Shown here piece after piece: positions 57,517 through 64,000 of a DNA stretch of 64,000 nucleotides; position 1 is the first letter of the stretch, and each line of letters starts with the position of its first letter. The position numbers and the translations under genes were made by a program. This DNA is from CAVZZV01 sp963779845. Its GTDB lineage: Bacteria > Bacteroidota > Bacteroidia > Bacteroidales > GCA-2748055. The notes beneath the pieces are model-generated. The model was given only the letters and a program-made list of their open reading frames with translations. It did no database searches and was not told where the DNA came from. The stretch spans positions 248,001-312,000 of the forward strand of contig CAVZZV010000005.1 in NCBI GenBank assembly GCA_963779845.1. The letters run 5' to 3'.

Positions 57517-59274
57517 TTATCTAAGCACCTGAATTTTTCTGTTCCGTACCTTTACACCATCGTCCAGTATGACCAAATATAGCCCATTGGGAAGACCCAA
57601 TAGCTCTATCCTTTCATTGTTTCCATGAAGGGTAAACGACCTAAGTCTCTTGCCCAAAACATCAAATATGCCAACCTCAAAGGATCCTTCCATCCCCTCT
57701 ATGGTAATATATGATTTTGCTGGATTCGGATAAACCCTTAACTTGTCGGACTCCTGGATCAACCCCCTCTCTGTTGTTGACGGAAGGCATGAACTCAGTT
57801 TGACTATTCCCATGGGGACAGCCTCTTTATCGGGATGACGCACAAAAACCTCATAATTGCCTGCTCCTATATCCCCAATTGTATAAGATTCCGTATTATC
57901 TTCGACTGAAAAAGAATAAGTATTTCCACCATCCAAACTGAACTCCAGGCTGGTTTCACCATCAAAATCAGGGAATATAAAAGTCATACCGCAATTGTTG
58001 GATCTTTCAGGTATAATTGTCATAATCCCCTTATCAGGAGTTCCGAGACTTGAACTATAATTGAAATTACCTCTCAAGGCTTCTGCAGCCTGACCGGCCG
58101 ATCTGAGGTACCAGTCGCTTGGCAGATCGTATCCATCAGCATCCAGGTTTAACCAATATTCCTGGGCCGGGGACATGGTGCTGTTTTCGGCAGTTTTAAA
58201 CATGGCTGTTCCCTCATCCACTTCATCCAGCATGGCAAAGTACATGGATTTCACATGCTTATTCAGAGCTCCATCGACCTGCATCCAAAAGAAATTACCA
58301 CCATTTCGGGGTATTTGGTTTTGGAGTGCGTCGTCCTTTAAATTATACCAGGAGAATCCCGGAAACAAAACGGGAACAAAAAGTAAATTGTATTCTTCAC
58401 ACCAATTCATACCTGGAACAATTTGGTCATTGACGTAACTATTATAGCCCGTCTGATTTGAAAATCTGCCCACAGCCCAGGGACTGATCACATCTACTTG
58501 TTTGAAGGCATCCAGCCATCGCTGATCTTTTTTGTACCAGTTGCTATTTACTCCTAATTTTATAGAGGCCTGGTACTTCGAATCAGCAGTAGTAGTGAAC
58601 CATTCAATTAAGGCTTCCAATTGGTCAATAGTTGCATCATCGCGAACAGTATAGCCCCACAGTGCTACGATGGGTTTACCATTGTGATTCAGGTAGCGGT
58701 CAGATTGTGTAATCCCAAGTTCATCAACCATGTGCATCCAATCTGTCTTAATGTCGGCAACACGGTTTGCAATACCATCATACATAATGGCGAATACACG
58801 ACCATATGTTTCACATCCTTCCTTAACAAAAACAGTGGTACTGTCTCTGAACGCCATGACTGATTTATCATTGTATTCACTAATGAATCGCTGTACCCAG
58901 ACACCATCAATATTGTAATCCCTGACCCATTTCATATGCCTGTGTACCGTCTGCCTGTTTCCAGAGGAAAAAACATAAGCAATTGGCCCGCTGGGAAAAC
59001 TATATGCGATTCTCATTTTTTCATTTTCACCCATTTCCCTCATATCCGGAAACATTTCAACACTCAGGTATTCTTTCCCAATTTTGCTCATATCACCCCA
59101 ATGCCAATATTTGGATCTTGGACTCTGGTCATCCGGGTGCCCAAACCAACCCTGATAGCCGAACATAGCTTTCCCGGTATAGCTTGAGTTATCGACTTTT
59201 GGCACAGCCAGGTTTTGGGCTGTCGCTGTTCCTGTAATAGTTACGATTATTATGAATAGTACTATTTTCCTCAT
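57517..59274 (-). CDS. T9SS-secreted GH71/99-like glycosidase
   Basis: A signal (TGTATAQ) and a catalytic domain opening MFGYQGWFGHPDD identify a relative of the enzymes at 6408, 16383 and 42121. The putative catalytic pair is in LDEVDEGTAMFK. A short beta domain (about 420-500, with FDGETSLEFSLDGGNTYSF) and a T9SS sorting domain (about 512-585, VYPNPAKSYITI) follow. Unlike the longer paralogues there is no NBR1 or CBM-like module. 585 residues. It begins 3 bp after the stop of the upstream phosphoesterase, so the two are tightly coupled. The opening differs (MFGYQGWF for MAGYQGWF). Confidence 0.88.
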   Translation of the reverse strand: MRKIVLFIIIVTITGTATAQNLAVPKVDNSSYTGKAMFGYQGWFGHPDDQSPRSKYWHWGDMSKIGKEYLSVEMFPDMREMGENEKMRIAYSFPSGPIAYVFSSGNRQTVHRHMKWVRDYNIDGVWVQRFISEYNDKSVMAFRDSTTVFVKEGCETYGRVFAIMYDGIANRVADIKTDWMHMVDELGITQSDRYLNHNGKPIVALWGYTVRDDATIDQLEALIEWFTTTADSKYQASIKLGVNSNWYKKDQRWLDAFKQVDVISPWAVGRFSNQTGYNSYVNDQIVPGMNWCEEYNLLFVPVLFPGFSWYNLKDDALQNQIPRNGGNFFWMQVDGALNKHVKSMYFAMLDEVDEGTAMFKTAENSTMSPAQEYWLNLDADGYDLPSDWYLRSAGQAAEALRGNFNYSSSLGTPDKGIMTIIPERSNNCGMTFIFPDFDGETSLEFSLDGGNTYSFSVEDNTESYTIGDIGAGNYEVFVRHPDKEAVPMGIVKLSSCLPSTTERGLIQESDKLRVYPNPAKSYITIEGMEGSFEVGIFDVLGKRLRSFTLHGNNERIELLGLPNGLYLVILDDGVKVRNRKIQVLR

Positions 59275-59277
59275 TTA

Positions 59278-60114
59278 TTATTGCCAATTTAATCTGTTTG
59301 ACACAGAATCCGAAGCGTGGTGAATCTCCAATGCTATAAAAGAATGAATTAGTGTATCAGCACTTACATCCCATTTTCTGAAGCCCATGGATCGCTTATC
59401 AAAATTTTTCGATGTACTTTCTCCGCTTACCAGTTGTATGCCCTGGTAATTATTGATGATCAGTTCATGTTTATGACCTGATAAATATGCCAGGACATGA
59501 TGATCACTAAGCAACTCCAAAATCTCCGTTCTTTTTTCCAGGGGGAAATTGGAATAGGATTCCTCCTCATCAATATCTTCAATATATATGGGGAAGTGTC
59601 CTGCCACAATAGCACGTTCATCACCCTTTACAGATTCCATGGTCTCTTTGAACCATGTATCATGTTTCCTGGATTCTTCTCCAATATCAGTTTTCCAAAG
59701 TTGTGAATTCGTTAAAATGAAGGCTACTCCCTTGTGGTAAAAACTGAAATAATCTTTCCCCAATGTGCTCCTGTAGAAAGCCAGGGAGCTATCAGTGGGT
59801 TCCATTCCAACATCATGATTTCCCGGGATATTGTAATATGGGATATTAAGTCCGTCAATAATCCTTTTAAAATCTGCATAGCTGCTATCACTGGCATGGT
59901 TCACAAGGTCTCCACAGAAAATGACAAAATCCACGTCCAACTCATTAATTTGCCTAACCGTTTGTCCTAAAGTCGCTGTGTCGTGTTCATAGCCACCCAT
60001 CCCCAATTGTGGATCACAAATCTGGACAAAGGAGAATGGGTCCGGAGTCCTGTCACAAGAAACAAGAAAAAGAATAAGCAGAGCTGCAGTAATGCTGTTT
60101 AAATATTTTTTCAT
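59278..60114 (-). CDS. CPPED1-like metallophosphoesterase lipoprotein
   Basis: A lipoprotein signal (LVSC, Cys20) precedes FVQICDPQLGMGG, where the first metal motif is D-P-Q rather than D-x-H, as in CPPED1/CSTP1-type phosphoesterases. The other motifs are CGDLVNH, PGNHDVGM, AGHFPIY and SGHKHELI, all intact. 278 residues, single domain. It lies 27 bp after the long T9SS phosphoesterase and 3 bp before the GH99-like gene, so it belongs to the leftward operon. Phosphatase action on glycan-derived phosphate is inference; CPPED1-type enzymes have been described as protein phosphatases. Confidence 0.85.
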   Translation of the reverse strand: MKKYLNSITAALLILFLVSCDRTPDPFSFVQICDPQLGMGGYEHDTATLGQTVRQINELDVDFVIFCGDLVNHASDSSYADFKRIIDGLNIPYYNIPGNHDVGMEPTDSSLAFYRSTLGKDYFSFYHKGVAFILTNSQLWKTDIGEESRKHDTWFKETMESVKGDERAIVAGHFPIYIEDIDEEESYSNFPLEKRTEILELLSDHHVLAYLSGHKHELIINNYQGIQLVSGESTSKNFDKRSMGFRKWDVSADTLIHSFIALEIHHASDSVSNRLNWQ

Positions 60115-60141
60115 ATTTCACACTGTTAATAAAACAATATT

Positions 60142-63117
60142 TTATTGAATCAGGAAGCGGGATGAGAGAGTAGAACTATCCGTTTTTACTTGTATGATGT
60201 ACATTTGTGGCTTAAATAACGCGCTATTGATCGTCAGATCATCTCCCTTGGCAAATTGCTTTTTATAAACAATCTTTCCCATCATATTAGTGATTGAAAT
60301 ATCTACATGTTGAGATTTATCTATTTCAGAATCCATTTTGACCCTAAAATAATCATTACTAACAGGGTTGGGATAAAATGTGAGCTTACCTACAGAGTTT
60401 GTCGTAGCAATATCCGACGGGTCTATAGCAGTTGCAGTTTGTGACTCACCCACAATTTTAATATCGTCAATCATTGTTTTTAAATCACCGCTCTTCCTGC
60501 GATAAACTCTAAACCAATTGATAGCTGAAAAATCGGGTAAACCTCCCGTTACTGTTGCACTGTTTAAATACAGTTTAACATGATTCCATCCATTTTGTAA
60601 TCCTGTTAGACTCCAGTTGTACTCCTTTTCATCAGGCTTTCCGGCGCTTCCCAACTCCACTTGGTTTGCATCGCCTAATTTAGTGATATCGGATACATAA
60701 TACCAAAATTGCAACATGGCACCAGTGGGAATTACATTAATGTTTTTTGCGACATCAAAACTTTTTGAGAACTCATCCATATTCATACCATTAAACTCAA
60801 AGCATCCTGCACCTTGTATATGGTCCTTATTATTTTCTATAAGGATTGCACTTGGTTCCCATCCATTTTTGCTGTCACAATTATCAATTATAAAAGTAGT
60901 TAACTCAACAGGGGGTGCCGGATCTGGTTTGCTATTGGAATATATATAAATTTCGGGATAAATTGATAAATCAGAACTCGTACTGTTGGCGTTAAGGACG
61001 GCTAAGGAAAAAACATTTTCTCCATCGATAAGAAACGGTTTTGTTCTACTGGTTATTTCTCTTATGATTAATTCCTCTTCGATATTAATTGCCGCATTGG
61101 CAGCAGATTCATTGGTAACTGTTGCGTCATCCACCCTTTGCCTGTCAATTTCATTTCCATTTAAATATAAAACATATCCATCGTCATAATCTACACCAAA
61201 TTCTATTTTCTGTATTTCTTCCACATCCATCAGTAAAACTGCCTTACGCATAAAAACGCGTTCGGTTTTTCCGGTAATTGTATTTAATCCCGGATCGTTA
61301 TATCCTATCGGTGCAGGGCCGTTTTCCCATCCGGAATCATTATAGGATCTTTTGTTCCAATTATCAATATCATCAACTCTGCTTACGACATACTTCCAGG
61401 TATCACCTAACTCTATAATAGTGCTTTTGTAAACAACGGCATCGGGTAATGCCAACTCCGAAGTTCCCACGCAAAAATCACCATGATAATCTATATAAGC
61501 CCACACATAGTTACCCAGGGTATCTACGCCAAAATCGCCAGGCTTTTGAGCATCATCGGGTGCACCAATAGTCTTTTTGGCATTCTCATCGGGCCATTCT
61601 GTTCCATAATTTGATAAATACCACTCTCCAACATTCTCATCCCGCAAATCGAAGTCAAGAAAGCTTATTAGGTTTAAAGTTTCTTCTTGCTCGTTTGTCA
61701 TTTGGGTATCATCGTAGGTTAATTTTAACAAATACGGCGATGTTCTTCTACTATTACCGGTATTTGCAAGTCCTCTTAACACGAGAACATCAGACTGGAT
61801 AGCATCTTGTTTTCCCTCATGCCAATCTTCTTTGGCAAACCAACCTGTTGTAACATTTAATGTGTAGTTATGCGTTTTTCCGCCAGCAACAAAAGATCTT
61901 GAATCGGCATTGACCCCCTTAATTATTTCCATTTGGGTTCCTAAATATCCATTGCCTTGAATATGATCTGAAATGGTTGAAAAGTTTGCTCCGGATGGAA
62001 TTAGTTTTTGCTTACCATTATTGGAATAAATATACTCATCTGCTAAATAAAAATTGGAGAAGGATCCATCCGCTTCTTCGTCGCTATAATAGGTTTTAAT
62101 AACCACAAATTCCTCAAATACATCCATTACCATGTAGTTAGCTTTATATCGACCATCAGATTTTTTGTTAACCTTTGTAAACTGAACCCTATGATCGTCG
62201 GTAGGCTCACGTTCAAACTCCGTATAGACTTTAAATGCTGCTGCACCTACAGTGTAATCAAAGGAAACAGGATCAATGTTCTCATCGATATACATGGCTC
62301 TATGGTAGTAGTGGTTGTGCCCGGAGAACCATCCCTCAATGCCATAGTCAGTTGAAGCCTTTAAAAAATGCTCAGGAGTATCATTTGCTGATGGACTGCT
62401 AATTAAATCCAGAGGGCCATGTACAGCCAAAGCAAAAAGATTCATATGCTGAATAGAAAAAATGCGAGCACTTGGACTTTCTTGTCTAATTTTCTGGTAA
62501 GATTTTGTTAGCCAATCGCAATAACCACCCCCATCAAAGGCATCCAGTAAAACAAAGTAGGTATGGCTTTCTTCGTGCTTTACCGTATAGGAGTAGTTTA
62601 GATAATTGGGGCTTGATGGTGTACCTCCTGGTACTGTGTTTTTATCAATATAAGCGCCGTTAGAATCGGAATTATCAAATAAATATGGGAATACCACTTT
62701 CCAGGGTGTTCTTTTGCGGTAATCATGATTCCCTATAATGGGATAAAAAGGTATTCCAGCATCTGACAAAGGTTTTGTAAATAAAGAATTAAATATTTGT
62801 AACTCATTAAGTATTTTTGGTTCCTGCTCGTTTGAAGGTACTCCTGATACTTTTGCATTAGTTACATCACCAACATGCAACACAAAATCAATTTCGCCAA
62901 CTTCATTTAGTATATGATTTCTGATCCCGATAATCTCATTTTGGGCAACACCATATTCTTCATCATCACCCTGGGTGTCGGGAATAATAGCAACTCTCAA
63001 TTGATGCGTTCCGCCGGGTAACTCAGCACAAACAGGTCGTTCCTGAGCTAATGCCGGTTGAGATGAAAAAAGGTAAGCGGCCAGTAGTGTATAAAAAGAA
63101 AAGATAGTTTTATTCAT
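60142..63117 (-). CDS. T9SS-secreted multidomain metallophosphoesterase with CBM-like module
   Basis: A signal (QPALAQ) precedes a calcineurin-like phosphoesterase (about 38-345) with IIPDTQGD (a D-x-Q first motif again), HVGDVTN, GNHDYRKR, SIQHMNLF and SGHNHYYHRAM. A beta region (about 370-560) and a Gal-binding-like domain (about 570-745, with WENGPAPIGYND) follow. Then comes a CBM-like module (about 755-910; DNCDSKNGW to MIDDIKIVG), the same module as in the sulfatases and GH99-like enzymes, and a T9SS sorting domain (about 915-991, FYPNPVSNDYF). It has 991 residues and a probable surface location. It lies 69 bp after the sulfatase relic on the leftward strand. Shared modules link it to the glycan system. 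Confidence 0.85.
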   Translation of the reverse strand: MNKTIFSFYTLLAAYLFSSQPALAQERPVCAELPGGTHQLRVAIIPDTQGDDEEYGVAQNEIIGIRNHILNEVGEIDFVLHVGDVTNAKVSGVPSNEQEPKILNELQIFNSLFTKPLSDAGIPFYPIIGNHDYRKRTPWKVVFPYLFDNSDSNGAYIDKNTVPGGTPSSPNYLNYSYTVKHEESHTYFVLLDAFDGGGYCDWLTKSYQKIRQESPSARIFSIQHMNLFALAVHGPLDLISSPSANDTPEHFLKASTDYGIEGWFSGHNHYYHRAMYIDENIDPVSFDYTVGAAAFKVYTEFEREPTDDHRVQFTKVNKKSDGRYKANYMVMDVFEEFVVIKTYYSDEEADGSFSNFYLADEYIYSNNGKQKLIPSGANFSTISDHIQGNGYLGTQMEIIKGVNADSRSFVAGGKTHNYTLNVTTGWFAKEDWHEGKQDAIQSDVLVLRGLANTGNSRRTSPYLLKLTYDDTQMTNEQEETLNLISFLDFDLRDENVGEWYLSNYGTEWPDENAKKTIGAPDDAQKPGDFGVDTLGNYVWAYIDYHGDFCVGTSELALPDAVVYKSTIIELGDTWKYVVSRVDDIDNWNKRSYNDSGWENGPAPIGYNDPGLNTITGKTERVFMRKAVLLMDVEEIQKIEFGVDYDDGYVLYLNGNEIDRQRVDDATVTNESAANAAINIEEELIIREITSRTKPFLIDGENVFSLAVLNANSTSSDLSIYPEIYIYSNSKPDPAPPVELTTFIIDNCDSKNGWEPSAILIENNKDHIQGAGCFEFNGMNMDEFSKSFDVAKNINVIPTGAMLQFWYYVSDITKLGDANQVELGSAGKPDEKEYNWSLTGLQNGWNHVKLYLNSATVTGGLPDFSAINWFRVYRRKSGDLKTMIDDIKIVGESQTATAIDPSDIATTNSVGKLTFYPNPVSNDYFRVKMDSEIDKSQHVDISITNMMGKIVYKKQFAKGDDLTINSALFKPQMYIIQVKTDSSTLSSRFLIQ

Positions 63118-63186
63118 AAAGTTAGTAGACTAGATTAAATAATGTACAATATAATTTGTATCTTGTTGTGCATATGTAAATTACGA

Positions 63187-63515
63187 CTACTGCTTGTTGT
63201 CTAATAGCGCTTTCATCTCTTTTACAATTTCAGCATATTCAATATCCTCCGCCAGATTGTTGTATTCGACAGGATCATTCTGTTAAACATACAACTCTCG
63301 ACCTTTATTCCCAAGTTCAGTAGCCTTAAAGTCATAAATCTCATCCCGGCCTTTGTAGTCATTATCCTCTTCCTTTATAGTATGATATATTTTACCGCGG
63401 TTCATTGTATAATAACCATTTTCTTTTCTTCTCCGGCAGGGTCTCTTTTATCGTTGCTACCGGTATATGAACCAAGTCCTGCACTGAGGATTAAAAGATT
63501 AATCAGGTTTTTCAT
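63187..63515 (-). pseudogene. Relic of a sulfatase: signal peptide joined to a C-terminal fragment
   Basis: ATG 63515, 9 bp after the GH99-like stop, opens MKNLINLLILSAGLGSYTG, a signal-peptide-like start. A frame change near 63420 and an in-frame TAA near 63284 are then needed to read a sulfatase-type tail: TMNRGKIYHTIKEEDNDY, later GRELYV, stop, QNDPVEYNNLAEDIEY and KEMKALLDNKQ. The tail phrase ELY..NDPxEYNNLA is typical of the S1 C-terminus. The whole catalytic domain, about 400 residues with the formylglycine motif, is absent. This pattern is not explained by single-base errors; it is a deletion remnant or a misassembly. Confidence 0.6.
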
Positions 63516-63524
63516 TATATTGAT

Positions 63525-64000
63525 TTATTTGCGCACGGGCATCTCATAACTTGTATCCCGTTCTTTTCTCAGCATTTTTGCTGCCTCGCCGGTTAAGAAC
63601 AGGTACTGATCAGATGGGGCACCATCGTTATCAATAAAGTGAGCCTTATCGCTGTTAGGAGGATTATCAGATACTTTAAAAATGGCAGTTCCTTCATCAA
63701 TCTCATCAAACATAGCTACATAGATCATTTCTGCACCAGCATCTATCATAGTTACCATTTGATCCCAAAAGAACTGTCCACCCAATCGGGGTATGGCTCC
63801 ATAAGCTGTATATCTCGCATGTTCCGGACGTCCAAGTGAAAGATTCCTCCAGCTGAAACCCGGACAAGCGATAGGTGCATAATCAACTCCATGCTCCTTG
63901 CTCCAAGCAATATCAGCTTTGACATGGTCCCGGAGGTGATCCATTGGTTTATGCACCAGTGGAGTAAAACGCTGCACCATCCATGGGAGAACAATGTCTG
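63525..64000 (-). CDS. GH71/99-like glycosidase, C-terminal part (continues past the window)
   Basis: The frame is open to the last base of the window, where upstream residues read DIVLPWMVQRFTP, aligning with DIISPWAVGRY of the paralogues. Thus the ATG at 63980 is internal and not a start. The fragment has the YAPIACPGFSWRNL strand, the DEIDEGTAIF loop with the putative catalytic glutamates, and the ending KMLRKERDTSYEMPVRK without a tail, like the single-domain enzyme at 42121-43383. About 158 residues are visible. It is the first gene seen of the leftward operon. Confidence 0.88.
   Translation of the reverse strand, partial: DIVLPWMVQRFTPLVHKPMDHLRDHVKADIAWSKEHGVDYAPIACPGFSWRNLSLGRPEHARYTAYGAIPRLGGQFFWDQMVTMIDAGAEMIYVAMFDEIDEGTAIFKVSDNPPNSDKAHFIDNDGAPSDQYLFLTGEAAKMLRKERDTSYEMPVRK

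Noticed and set aside
1..64000. CRISPR arrays, tRNA, rRNA, transposases and integrases
   Set aside because: I looked for regular spaced repeats and for transposase or integrase motifs in the reading frames and saw none. A covariance search for small RNAs was not possible.

Overview
The window looks like a large glycan-degradation region from a Bacteroidota chromosome. The evidence is a carboxypeptidase-regulatory-domain TonB receptor, DUF4249 and MG2-type lipoprotein partners, many S1 sulfatases with Bacteroidota lipoprotein or Sec signals, and repeated C-terminal type IX secretion (T9SS) sorting domains. Base composition is AT-rich. A marine or sediment Marinilabiliales/Prolixibacteraceae-like host is my inference; no rRNA or marker gene is present to test it.
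Layout: 1-29.7 kb is a rightward series: GH92 (partial), DUF1080 hydrolase, Gfo/Idh oxidoreductase, T9SS sulfatase, T9SS GH99-like, T9SS metallophosphoesterase, GH92, GH99, T9SS GH99-like, a second Gfo/Idh, GH38, an Nramp-like transporter, mannose-6-phosphate isomerase, a sulfatase and a phosphoesterase. 29.9-37.0 kb is a leftward four-gene operon: unknown secreted protein, TonB receptor, DUF4249, MG2-like protein. 37.3-43.4 kb holds a sulfatase, a T9SS beta-helix protein, a TAT sugar isomerase and another GH99-like enzyme. 43.7-46.3 kb is a membrane-spanning LamG/Kelch/winged-helix regulator. 46.5-54.6 kb is a rightward run of an EEP phosphatase/nuclease and three sulfatases. 54.7-64.0 kb is a leftward operon: GH99-like (partial), a sulfatase relic, two metallophosphoesterases, a GH99-like enzyme, a sulfatase and a beta-helix protein.
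Reading together: GH92, GH38, GH99 and ManA all belong to families that act on alpha-mannosides or mannose. Seven S1 sulfatases (plus one relic) and four metallophosphoesterases suggest the substrate is an alpha-mannose-containing glycan carrying sulfate and perhaps phosphate. Endo-acting and de-decorating enzymes often carry T9SS tails and shared accessory modules and so probably work at the cell surface; GH92, GH38 and several sulfatases lack the tail and probably work in the periplasm or as lipoproteins. No SusC/SusD pair lies in the window.
A striking technical feature is a cluster of frameshifts, nearly all net +1, in 2.0-6.2 kb, with a few more at 23.5-25.5 and 47.3 kb. Many look like single extra bases and may be sequencing errors rather than decay. 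Two other remnants (29.78-29.87 kb and 63.19-63.52 kb) look like genuine gene loss.
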